Shown here: positions 42,054 to 52,298 of the stretch, one piece after another
Layout of the letters: the number at the start of each line of letters is the position of its first letter
Position numbering within the stretch: the first letter of the stretch is position 1
Assembly: GCA_900095095.1 (NCBI GenBank)
Contig: FMBT01000508.1
Location: forward strand, 1-64,000
Direction of reading: 5' to 3'
Length of the DNA: 64,000 nucleotides
Origin: Fragilariopsis cylindrus CCMP1102
Lineage: Eukaryota > Bacillariophyta > Bacillariophyceae > Bacillariales > Bacillariaceae
The notes under the pieces: generated by a model
The model's database searches: none
What the model saw: the letters and a program-made list of their open reading frames with translations, nothing else
Told to the model about the DNA's origin: nothing
Translations under genes and position numbers: made by a program

Positions 42054-42483
42054 CGTTGTTGTTTCGTCGAAGAACTATATCCAATTCACCATCAGGCACA
42101 ATATTATTACCGACAATAATAATGGAAGCTTTTTCGCGTAGTTCCATTGCATGTGGTTTCGTATCATGCTGATGATGATTATTATTCATTAGGACATGTC
42201 GTCCAGTACTAGTACTAGTACTAGTAGTACTATCATTGATATTGATATAGTTATTATTTCGCTGCTGCTGCTGCTGCTGCTGTTTGTTTTTAGTAGTTTG
42301 TTTAAAAAATGACAACTGGTCGTCCATATTCAAATGTCCTACTTCTAATATGGAAGAAGCTGCATCATTCCGTTGTTTTTCTTTTTCGAAATGAAATACT
42401 CCTGCCAATGACACAAAATACAATGGTATCAAAATAAATACTATTAACCGCAGATTTGATTTTCGAAGAAGACAAATAGTCAT
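39059..42483 (-). CDS. Two-domain fucosyltransferase-like Golgi protein (2 exons)
   Basis: Exons 42483-41485 and 41344-39059; a 140-base GT-AG intron joins them in phase (MWLRKI|LEDKNQG), giving about 1,094 residues. A signal anchor lies at the N-terminus (LIVFILIPLYFVSLAGVF). Two tandem copies of one domain follow. Copy 1 (about 205-600) has PPWMKDYFDWH, RFLIVQCVQ, GSISERLLILPYLLRLAYAT and HWDVPVDITYFLVPP. Copy 2 (about 700-1094) has PQWMEEYIDWH, YLILSCFES, GGISDRLKPLPMIVWEAYQS and WWDKPKPLEEWLVPP, then YSAVHLRAMYG, FFASDTSFAVDSAHAY and SRCVAYSNGGYGTFGSLL. The (G)xSDRLxxLP and VHLR...S/G-G-YGxFG features recall GDP-fucose-type glycosyltransferases. Copy 2 keeps more of them. Substrate unknown. 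Confidence 0.72.
40919..40951. repeat. (ATT)n run coding poly-Asn
   Basis: About eleven ATT units on the plus strand, read as poly-Asn in the fucosyltransferase-like gene. Confidence 0.85.
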
Positions 42484-42516
42484 CACGTAAGTACTGTAAT
42501 AATAATCAAGTAGGTT

Positions 42517-42571
42517 TCTTTGCTTTGCTTTGCTTTGCTTTGCTTTGCTTTGCTTTGCTTTGCTTTGCTTT
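42517..42571. repeat. (TTTGC)n pentanucleotide array
   Basis: About eleven near-perfect copies, 34 bases upstream of the minus-strand ATG, so probably transcribed in its leader (as GCAAA repeats). Confidence 0.9.
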
Positions 42572-42922
42572 TGCAGTGGTGTTTTTTTTTAATCTGCTCC
42601 CGGTAATAAACGATAAAGAACAACCATGGTCTATATATTATATTATGGTCGAGGCAAGCAATCATACTGTACGACACTTTTAAAAATGTAAAATCAAGCA
42701 ACAACAAGCTCGGAAGCAGATACAGTACTAAATCAATAGAAAAATGAGCGCGAAAATTCAAAATTTGGGGGAGATGAAGTGATTATAGGGAGGTGTCCCT
42801 TTAATCAAATCCCCTGAATTAAAGAATTGTTTTTGCTTGTGTTATGCATGACGTGCTACAGTACTACTAGTACAATTCGCAAAAAATTGAGGGGAAAGGC
42901 AATACTATTTGTCGCTTTCACT

Positions 42923-42940
42923 GGGGGGGGGGGGGGGGGG
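42923..42940 (+). repeat. 18-base poly-G run
   Basis: Eighteen G in a row in AT-rich DNA. It could fold as a quadruplex; length may be unreliable in assembly. Confidence 0.85.
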
Positions 42941-43210
42941 TTATGTTATTCTAAAATTTATGACTTGATTTCAAAAAACCCAAACGGCGGCTACTGCGTT
43001 ATTATCTCCCTTTTAGTGATTACGTCGACAGAGCCGCTTCGAGGATGAAGGGACACAGCCGCAGCTATAACTTAAAAGACACAAATATAAAAAGAGACTG
43101 TAGCTGCCTCTATTTAATTAGTCTCAACTGAAAGACGACGAGGTACGATATCAGTAGGCTGTGAGCTTAGTAGGATCAGTATAACAAAAGTTGATTTTAA
43201 AATACATAGT

Positions 43211-44149
43211 ATGGGTCGAAGACAAAAATTGCGTCAAGAACGCAAGATTAAGAACAACAATCCAACGTCGGCGGTGGTAACGACAGCACCAGAAGCAACA
43301 TCAGAAGGTATACTGTCGGCGGCGGCGATTCAGGCAATAGTAAAAGAAATAGACAGCGTGTTTCCGAAATCGGACGAATTTGTCCAAGCAACCATGGATA
43401 CTGAGATTATTAATGGTAAAGAACACCATAAGTTACATACTAATGAACAATATGCGTTACTCAAACAGGGCGCCACAGAACATGGGTGTATACAAAGCAT
43501 GCTCTTCCTGGGGGAAGGACACTGTAATCCTATGTATCTGCATCCTTGGCTTTTGGAAGGGGCTATCCGTGGAAGTTATCGATGTATAATGCATTTGATT
43601 GGGAAATGTTATATGCATCAGGCCGAACCGAAGATGAATCGGAACGCAGATGTATTATATGGCTACTGGGGGAAAATCGCCACAAATATCGACACTCGAC
43701 TGTGCCCCCCTATAGCTCTCAACGTATTGAAGGATCGTTTAGGGCGAAAATGTGCCATTTGTTCGAAAACAGATACTAAAACATTAACACTCAAACAATG
43801 CATTGGGTGTAGCTTTCATTGTTATTGCAGTGAAACTTGTCAAACAACTCATTGGAAAGAACACAATCATAGGGGTGAATGCAAACAGCTACGAATTCTG
43901 AATAAGTATCATAAGCCATATGCAAAAGCAATTCGGGATGCAGCAATTCGTGGTGATATTCATCCAGCCCTAGAAAAGTTACGATACAAATTGGGTCTGA
44001 CACGACCTTCAGAGGACTATCAGGAACTACTTGACTTTAATACACACAATGGGAAATCAATTAATCCTAAAGACTACGTTGTTCCTAGGGAAGATGGGAC
44101 GGTATGGGTAGGATCATTCCCCAGTAGTAGTCCAATCGGATCATCTTAA
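43211..44149 (+). CDS. MYND-type zinc-finger protein
   Basis: 312 residues from an ATG. The MYND finger spans about residues 181-224: CAIC, then C-x2-C (CIGC), CYCSETC, HWKEH and a final Cys in RGEC, matching the C-x2-C...C-x2-C...C-x3-C...H-x-C pattern. Such fingers bind proline-rich partners. Before it, HTNEQYALLKQGATEHGCIQ then SMLFLGEGHCNP and GAIRGSYRCIMHLIGKCYMH resemble Sel1/TPR-type helical repeats, as in a large set of MYND proteins found in diatoms. The N-terminus is basic (RRQKLRQERKIKN) and could be nuclear. Partner and process unknown. Confidence 0.85.
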   Translation: MGRRQKLRQERKIKNNNPTSAVVTTAPEATSEGILSAAAIQAIVKEIDSVFPKSDEFVQATMDTEIINGKEHHKLHTNEQYALLKQGATEHGCIQSMLFLGEGHCNPMYLHPWLLEGAIRGSYRCIMHLIGKCYMHQAEPKMNRNADVLYGYWGKIATNIDTRLCPPIALNVLKDRLGRKCAICSKTDTKTLTLKQCIGCSFHCYCSETCQTTHWKEHNHRGECKQLRILNKYHKPYAKAIRDAAIRGDIHPALEKLRYKLGLTRPSEDYQELLDFNTHNGKSINPKDYVVPREDGTVWVGSFPSSSPIGSS

Positions 44150-44888
44150 ATGAAACTACAGTACCGCCTGCGTCAGCAGAAAATTAACTATAGATAATCT
44201 CAACAAGAAGCACGGTGACTGATGATGATGAATGTATGCAGAATGATGTGTATGAGGCAAATGCTCCTTTTTTTTGAAAAAGAATTCCGTCATCGTCGTT
44301 GTCAAAAACTGCCACAAAATTACGCATACGCATATTCTATATGTGCGTGTGTGCGTGTACGTGTTTGTTTGTTCTTCGAACTACAATTGCTATTATACTA
44401 TGATGTTGATTCTGACGCAATTAATCTAGTCGTAACACTGTATGAATTTAAATAAACGAAAGAAGAGGCGTAAGATGTGTATTTAACCTATATAGACTTA
44501 CTATAAATTATAATAAGGTCTAGTCTAATAGCTCTCTATCGTTGATATTATGATTATTATTTACTTTACAAGTGATAATATCGAGTCTTCTCGCATTAAT
44601 AACGGATCATAAATACCGGCCATGATTCCGGACAAAAGGACTGCTGCGGATCAAGACCAAATCAAAATCAGGCTTTGGCTCGTTTTTCCGTCCCATGCCA
44701 TGCATTTTGCGAAGGTTATGATTACCGTAACGATTTTCATGACAAAGCAAATATTTTCGACCGGATGGAATGACTAGTCTATTATATATTTGTAATTATC
44801 TATTTCTTGTCTTGTCTTTTCGTTATTATGCAGTATTAAAGTATTGAATAAGTATTACAGATTTTGTATGTAACACTTTTTTGTACTA
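44150..44888. other. Intergenic region between convergent genes
   Basis: About 740 bases of 3' flank for the MYND and ABC transporter genes. It has a GTGCGTGTGTGCGTGTACGTG stretch near 44345 (one base over a simple GT repeat) and otherwise AT-rich DNA. No gene recognised. Confidence 0.45.
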
Positions 44889-47800
44889 TTAGAGATTCTC
44901 TTGTGATGAAGATCGTAATTGTCTCATCGACGATCGTCGGAAGGCACGATGTCTCAAATCTTTGGAAGAAATCTCACCTGTATCATCCACCATCGTACTG
45001 AATGGTCCATTCGATCTAAGTAATTCAGCGGGAGAACCAAATTCTAAGACTTCACCTTGTCCCAGCACCAAAATATAATCGTGATCGATGACGGTATCCA
45101 AACGATGCGCCACGGCGATGATGGTGGCATCACCAAAAGAATCGTGGAGTGATTCGTGCAGCATTTGGTCCGTCCGTCTATCTACGGAAGCGGTCGCCTC
45201 ATCGAGGATCAGAATCTTATTCTTGCTCAGAATGGCTCGAGCAAGACACAGTAGCTGTCGTTGTCCAACGCTGAAGTTAGTCCCACCTTCGGATACCATG
45301 GAATTTATTCCTTTTGGTAATTCGGCAATCGCTTCACTCAGATGAGATTTTTCTAGCGCCATGTGAATAGCTTCTTCCGAATGTATTCCGAATAAATCAA
45401 GGTTCTCCCGAACTGTACATCCACTAAACAATGTCGGAACTTGTGGAATCACCGATATTGAGGTTCTAAGACGATGAAGTCCAACCTCAGCAATATTTAT
45501 ATTATCGATGTTAATTGAGCCACATTCAGCCTCCAAGAGACGGAACAATGTCTGCACGATCGTGCCTAAAAGTAAAATGTAAAAAAAAGAAAAATCATGG
45601 TCAGATTTTTGATGTGATGATACGGATACTCAATAAACAGGAAACTTTCACTCACTTTTTCCCGAACCAGTACGTCCAACTACACCCACCCTACAACCGC
45701 TAGGAACTGAAAATGAAGCTCCGTTTAATGCAAGGGGCAACGAAGGCCGATACCGTACACCAAGATCTTTAACATCTATAGCCCCCTCATGTGGCCAGGA
45801 AGGGTCCAAGAGCTTGTCGCTTTCAAGTGTCAAAGGAGCTTCTGACTCAACCTTCCCATATGCCAAAACTCGTTCGACACTAACCATTTGATTGACTATC
45901 TCTGCACTTTGTCTTATACACCATTGAAACGCAGAAGCTAGTTGGAGCAACATTGATATTGACAGTCCTAAGATAGCAGGATCGATGTTGAACCACCCCT
46001 GCATTTGAAACAAGACCGACAAGAAGCAAACGAAACTCATCAAGAGAAATGCTATTGCATCCATTCGGAATCCAACCCAACGAGAGCATGCAATATAGGA
46101 AAAGAAGGCTCTTGTATGAGAGTCATGCACGAGTTCAAATTTTCTCGTAAAATAGCTGGTTGCATCATTAGCTCGGATTGTAGCTATACCACTTAGCGCT
46201 TCGTTCATCATAGAAAAGATAGGTGAGCGAGCAAGACCCTCCAGACGCTTGAGCTCTCGAGTACTTGAGACAAAGATTCGGCGCACAACAATAAAGTAAT
46301 ATATCAGTGGTGGTAACACTATCAGTACAAACGGGAGAGTGATCACAGTAGTAAAAACTGCGCCGATTACGATGAATAAAATCACCGTGAAATCGAAAAG
46401 AGTTTGAGGCAACTGATCATCATTCGATCCAACATCGGCAGAGAAGCGATTCAGAATTCTCCCCATTCTATATTCGAATAAGGTAAAGAGAGAGAGAGAG
46501 AGAGAGAGAAAGTGTGTGTGTGTGTGTGTGTGAGTGTGTATCAAATAGACGAACAGCACATTTAAAAAGGACAAGATTGACGGAGGCAATAGCCATCATG
46601 ATGTATCTGTGTTACTTACGGGTTTGTATCGAAAAAAGCAATTCTATACTCAAATAGAAAGCAGCAACGAAGAATAAGAAAGAGTGTTAGCGGCCTAATT
46701 ATTCACATGCGATGAAGAAGCATCATCTAAGAATCATAACCAAATTTAGTAAACTTTTACAATCTAATTATATCGAGGACAAAACACGAATCGCCACGAT
46801 CGATAGATCGACGACGAAGCACGAAGAAAGACAGTAGAGTGTCGAAACAATTTAATTGTAATAATCATCGCGAATAATAAACAAAGTTGTCTTACCTTGC
46901 TCTAAGAACAGCTTTTGCCATATCGTCATGAAGAACTTTGGATGCTTTAATTGTCATGTCAAAACAGTAAAATGCTCGAAAGGTTGATAAAAAAATTGCC
47001 AGAAAAACTTGACCAATGATTAGACCCAAAATCCTCACAGATCCTTGTTCTTCCTGTGGTAACTCAGCCCATTGACCAAAAGTTATAATAGTCCAAATAG
47101 CAATTGCCTGTGTTACACAAAAGGTTAGCAGTATAAATGCCGCGGTCCAAAAGCCTCCCATAGCTTGGATATAGTTGCAGTACGTATTCCATTGTACAAC
47201 GCCCGACGTGTTATTTTCTTTTGAATCATCTGTTGCCTCGTCTACCACATTGGCAGCAGCATCATCTTTAGTATCATGGTGATCTTCTTGGACTTCGACT
47301 ATTTCCTTGCTCACGTCTTTGGTGCTAGATTCATCCTTATTTCCACTGCTGAAAGTAGAATCACATGATGCAGATATCTTTGATGACGTATCCATTATTA
47401 CGTCCCCTTCTATTGACTCCTCCATCGCTAAATCATCAACATCCTCGAGGATATCATCTGCCTCTTGTACACTTAATCTCCCTCCAGCTGCATCAATGCA
47501 ATCAGTGTATGATCCGAGGCATTCAATCTGTCCATTCAGTAAAAGAACACACGGATGATCGTGGACGTATTGATGTTGATGAGTTGCCAACAAAACACAT
47601 TTTCCTCTTCTAGTACAAAGGCCCAACAAGGCTTCATGGTAAATTTGTCGTCCAACTTTAGCATCTACGGCTGATAAAGGATCATCGGCAATCAGTACAT
47701 CAGAATCTCGATATATAGCACGTGCTAAACCGATCCGAGATCGTTGTCCACCACTACATTGTACTCCACGATCCCCAACAATAGTCGAATCACCATGTAG

Positions 47801-50002
47801 AAAGATCTGAAAATCCATGCGTAATCCACAAGCATCAATAACTTCATTGTACCATTCCTCGCTAAATGGCAATCCCATTGTTACATTCTCTCGTACTGTC
47901 CCGTCCATTATCCATGGATCTTGTGCGGCGTATGCTATTCCTCCTCCATCATGATGATGATCCCGATGATGGTGCTTATTATTATTATTATCATTGTTGT
48001 TGTTATTGTTGTCGTAACGGCGAGAAATATGTCCTCTATAGACGGGAAGCTCTCCAACAACAGCCTGTAAAAGTGCGGATTTTCCACTACCTACAGTTCC
48101 AATTACACAAGTTAATTGTCCTCGGCGTAAGTCTAGGTTGATATCTGATAGGGCAGGTATTAAACTTGATGTAACAGAATTATCTGTATCCTGATCATCG
48201 CCTTTTTCCTTCTTTCCTTCAATTATTTTTGACGCATCCGCAGACGCATCCGTGATTGATAATAACTCGGTGGTTGCTGGTGGGGTTGCTGCTGTCGCTT
48301 GCTGTATATAATTCCAGTAGCAGTCTACATTTGATAAAGAGATGACAATGTCGTCGTCATTACTGTTGTTGTTTTTGTTGTTGTCACTCGCCGCATCACC
48401 GTCATCATGGACGTTACTGTCTCCTTTTTCGTTGTCGTCCATAATATCGTTGCTGTCGTTGTTATTATAATTCAATTGTTGTAAATCGGGTCGTTCGGGG
48501 AATTCTAAAAACTTTTGTATACGAGTTATACTAACATATACCTCACTAACACCCATTACACCCAAAGAAAAATGTTTTGTTAATTCAAGTTGTAATATAT
48601 TAACAAGTGTAAAGACTGTATAAACGATACCTCTAAAAAAGAAAAGGGAATTGATGATGAAGAAGAAAAGAGGAACAGGAATCAATGTGAGACTATATTA
48701 AGAAAAGAAGAAAAACGATTCACGAAATCAATACGTCATGCATACGAATGTATAGACAAAATATACCTTCTAAACGTACGGTGTTAATATCCCCCCGAAA
48801 GCAAACACATGTAGTAAGAAAATTGTTAACGAAACAACAATATTACAGGAAAAGAACATGGCCTCGTTTATTGCCTTGAGTCGATTGGCCTTGGCGATTT
48901 GAGTCACCTCTTTTAATCTCCATAACATGATCCGATCGAGAAAGCGATATTCATACCCACTCATTTTCATGACACGAGATCCCTGTACTGCTTGAGATAC
49001 AAAATTTACACGTTGATCGGTGATATCCGCAATTTTACTTCGTAGGAATGCAAATCGATTGGATAAATAAAATTGGAATGGCACGAAACCAAATATTAAT
49101 AAGATAAATCCAATCGCAAATGCTGGACCAATTTGTGTACAACCCACCACTAATATAGCAAAGGATTGGATGGGACTCCATAGTAAATGACTAATAAATA
49201 ATGCTGCCAATAAAAACCGTTCCACGTCATTGGAGGCTAAATTCATGATCCGTCCAGTACTGGCATTTGTTTCTTGATGGGTACTACTTAATTTTAATGA
49301 TTTTTGATAGATTGTAGCAACACAACTAACACGAAGTTGCATCCCCTTTCTCCAGGTAATAAAGAAAACATGATGATGTTCAAATAAGATCACCAGACCA
49401 CATACAACAATAGCACCAGCAAAGATATATCCATTATTTCCACTAGGATTCTCGAAGGATTCAATTAAATAACCTAAAAATACCGCTTGGACGATCTTGG
49501 CAATAGCCGCTGCTAACATTAATGGTTGGACGTACCAAATGGAGGTAAAAAAATCAATTAACATCGCACGATGTAATGATGGTTTTAGTAGGTGTTGTTG
49601 TCTTTTTTGATTTTTACTTTGATGATTCTGGCCTCCTTGAGCATTATTATGATGACATCGATTTTTTTCTGTTTCCCATAATTTTTCAAAATAATCACGA
49701 TTGTATTTCGACGTATCCGCTGTTAATATTTCTGGCAACATACTAGCGGAAAGTGGTCCATCTAACCCTTTTTTCAATAATGGGTACGGCCAATAAAATA
49801 TCAATCGTGAAAACCAAGATGCATTGGACATCATATTTGGTGGATACAACGTAGCATCGTCGTGTGGTGGTCGTCGATCATCATTATGGTGATGATGATC
49901 GTCTGTTTGCTGCACACCAACATCACATTGTTGTTGTTGTTGTTGTTCCTGCACTGCTTTTTCTTCCGTAATCTTTTCTTCGGTAGTACCATCAAGAACC
50001 AT
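44889..50002 (-). CDS. ABCC (MRP-type) full ABC transporter, 5 exons
   Basis: Exons 50002-48780, 48632-46896, 46643-46620, 46467-45656 and 45565-44889 sum to 4,473 bases, 1,490 residues, all junctions GT-AG and in frame. The order is TMD1-NBD1-TMD2-NBD2 without TMD0. An N-terminal SWFSRLIFYWPYPLLKKG block is typical of ABCC. NBD1 has Walker A GTVGSGKS (about residue 587), a Q-loop (AAQDPWIMDG), signature CSGGQRSRIGLARAI and Walker B LIADDPLSAVDA. NBD2 has GRTGSGKST (split by intron 4), FSVGQRQLLCLARAI and ILILDEATASVD. NBD1 carries a long acidic Asn/Asp insert before Walker A. A 24-base micro-exon codes FFDTNP. Such pumps export glutathione conjugates and organic anions, often at the vacuole. 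Substrate unknown. Confidence 0.93.
46489..46532. repeat. (GA)n and (GT)n microsatellites inside an intron
   Basis: AG/GA and TG repeats fill much of the 152-base intron after the ABC transporter micro-exon. They extend the reading frame by chance and could be mistaken for coding sequence. Confidence 0.85.
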
Positions 50003-50645
50003 CGTATTAAGACAAAGACGTTTGAATGATAACGAAAGTTCTGACTTTTATTCTACTGTATGCAAGTACTACACGGTCCGAACGAACGCCAAGAAAATTG
50101 ATTGCGATTGACCTTATCAGATATGCATTTTATGTGGAACGGATTGTTATTCTCTATGTTACTACTGTGTATTACTACTACGGTAAGCACGATCAAAGGA
50201 GTGAGTAGACGATAATTTTTTCTTTCGAAGAGAGAATCAGAAATCTCGTGACGATGATGATGTCATGAGGATTTGGTGAGGTGGTTGTGACGAGGATTTG
50301 GTTGCGCGGTTTTCATACACATACCAACAAAACACGAGTGATGGGTCGGCGATGATGGAGAATTGTTTCTTCGGTGATCGATAATAAAGAAAAATTATCC
50401 TTATCTTTGTTTTGATTGGTCAGATATCAAAAAAATGAGGGCTTATCAAATGTAGTTCAAATCATCCATGTTCGAATTAGAGTTCAAATCATGTTCAAAT
50501 AAATAAATGAGTCTCCTAATAAAACAATTGTTATACAATTCGTAGTACTTTGAAGTAAGTTAGAGACTTGTGACTTTATCCATGTTCACTTTTTCAATTC
50601 TCTCGCTATTCTTTTGCTGTACAGTAGACACCTACATACTCGACG
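50003..50645. other. Divergent intergenic region
   Basis: About 640 bases between the ABC transporter start and the P-loop-like gene. No gene or clear motif seen. Confidence 0.4.
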
Positions 50646-51597
50646 ATGGTGGTGGTGGATGCGTTAGCCGCTCTCAAGCTGGGCTTCCAGGTGGTTGGTG
50701 GTGCCTCCAACGTTGCTAGGATTACCAAGTCTGAATACGATAAATTGATTGTACAGGATGATGCAAGCTTGGGAAACGTGTACAAGAAAGTACAGGAATT
50801 GCTAGATCAAAGAGCAATTCTCTGTGACTTCGACGCTTTCGAAATGACCTTGGATGTAGCCTGACCCCGTAAAAAAGTCTCCAATTATCGACGCCCTGAT
50901 CAATTTGTACTCTCAGGCAGTGCCGCAAGGTGTGATTTACGTCATGTACGCTCCAGCCGGCCAGGACAAGACGTTCGGTGCCAGGTCTTTGCTGCGGAAT
51001 TTTTATGCATTTCAAGGTGAAGAAGTAGAGCAGCAAAATGTAAAGGCGCTTATGCTGACCGGTCAAGCTCTTCACAGTGACGACTACATGTCACAGTTAG
51101 GAGACCAGCTTGGAGCAACAGGGGTCCACGGGTGGATCCATGCACTTCGACTTGCTCTGGACCAGCCGGAGAATCTTGAGCCGTCTCTTTTGATCCTGGA
51201 CGGCTTTAATTCACTTGGTGAAGAAAATGTCAATGAACGTTTCATTGAACATTTGTATGGCCTGATGAATGCGCAGAAGAATATGTTTGTGGTGGTCAGC
51301 ACATCCGATGAGGCGGTTGCCAACCAGCTATGCAGTCTAAATGGCGGGCAAAGAGTCGCCCCACTCCCGGGAAGTTACGAAGGAAACGTAACATCACCGA
51401 CGTGGAATGGTATGAACTGGAGTCGAGATCTTCTGATTGAAGCGGTTCGTTTCAAGTTCCCTGGAACATTTCCTCAAGATGCCAATTTTGATTTTATTAC
51501 TACTGGTATGACGCCACTGCAAGCCATCAAGGTGGCTGGCTTGACTTCGCGCTCTAGAAAAGGGCTGGGAAGTCCAAGAAGAAGGAATGCAAATTAA
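50646..51597 (+). pseudogene. P-loop ATPase-like gene with an interrupted frame
   Basis: A 72-residue frame (50646-50864, ATG start) and a 230-residue frame (ATG at 50905) lie in different frames; reading upstream of the second gives PVKKSPIIDALINLYSQAVP, which continues the first sensibly. The likeliest explanation is a one-base difference near 50862, either a real mutation or a sequencing error. The second part has VIYVMYAPAGQDKTFGARSL in the place of Walker A (the usual G-x4-GKT reads A-x4-DKT) and SLLILDGFNSLG as a Walker B-like strand, so even a whole protein may not bind ATP normally. The locus looks richer in G+C than its neighbours by eye. No named family. It could be a decaying copy of a larger diatom gene family. 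Confidence 0.55.
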
Positions 51598-52298
51598 TGC
51601 AAATCATTGTATTCATATCTAGTCTCATGATTGTCCCCCTCTTTACTAAATCACGCATCTACTGTACCACGCGGCTCTGCTGGGCCTGGATGGACGAAAA
51701 GGGAAGCTCCTTTGCGGGACTCTTCTTTGTCTAGAACGCAAAGATCGATGTCGGCTTCTCTCCACAAGCTACGGTAGCTACCGTAGTCTCTCTAGAGTAC
51801 GAGGATACGACTACACTACCGTAGCTTGTTACTTCGACGAATACTTCAGACTGGGCTCCAGTTCGAAGATGAGTATGTATCTAGAACATTCGAGGAAACT
51901 TGGTTTATAGTATTATATTATTGATTTTAAAAAATATTGATACTGTAGCTATTTCTTCGCAATTCACTACGACTACAGGGCCTTCCGTTAGTTTTTAAAA
52001 AGAAACTAATTTAGCTCAACAATCAGTCGTATATCAGGAGTAGGTCCTATTATTTTTATTTTATTATACACTCGTATCTTTCGCTTTGAACTTTAAACTT
52101 TGACACAACCAATAATCACATAATCAGCAAAACAGCGAGAGGACACCAAATCCAAAGGAAATAATACTCTAGATGCGAAGATCGAGAAACCAGAGGAGCT
52201 GATTAGCAGTAGGTCAGAACACGACACATCCTGCTGGTAAAACATAGCAAAATAATAGAAAGAGGTGCAAAAATCGCTAACAAATAATATCAAATAGA
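51598..52298. other. Intergenic region with a strong hairpin
   Basis: About 700 bases. The left third holds the palindrome cluster (separate entry), the rest is AT-rich with no gene. Confidence 0.5.
51765..51828. repeat. Nested palindromes, hairpin-forming
   Basis: A perfect 18-base palindrome (CTACGGTAGCTACCGTAG, 51769-51786) lies inside one arm of a perfect 13-base inverted repeat: CAAGCTACGGTAG (51765-51777) with CTACCGTAGCTTG (51816-51828). Two alternative hairpins can form. It sits about 170 bases beyond the P-loop-like gene and could be an RNA 3' structure or a remnant of a small DNA transposon. Confidence 0.75.

Larger units (their letters stand above)
42484..43210. other. Divergent intergenic region with pentamer array and poly-G
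   Basis: About 730 bases between the fucosyltransferase-like and MYND genes. It contains a (TTTGC)n array just upstream of the minus-strand gene and an 18-base G run. No gene. Confidence 0.6.

Noticed and set aside
46475-46589. Apparent His/Thr and Ser/Leu repeats at the start of an ABC transporter exon
   Set aside because: They come from (GT)n and (GA)n within an intron. The micro-exon at 46620-46643 gives the conserved join instead.
51600-52290. Possible tRNA or snRNA near the hairpin
   Set aside because: No cloverleaf, A/B boxes or Sm site recognised; the palindromes are too symmetric for a tRNA.
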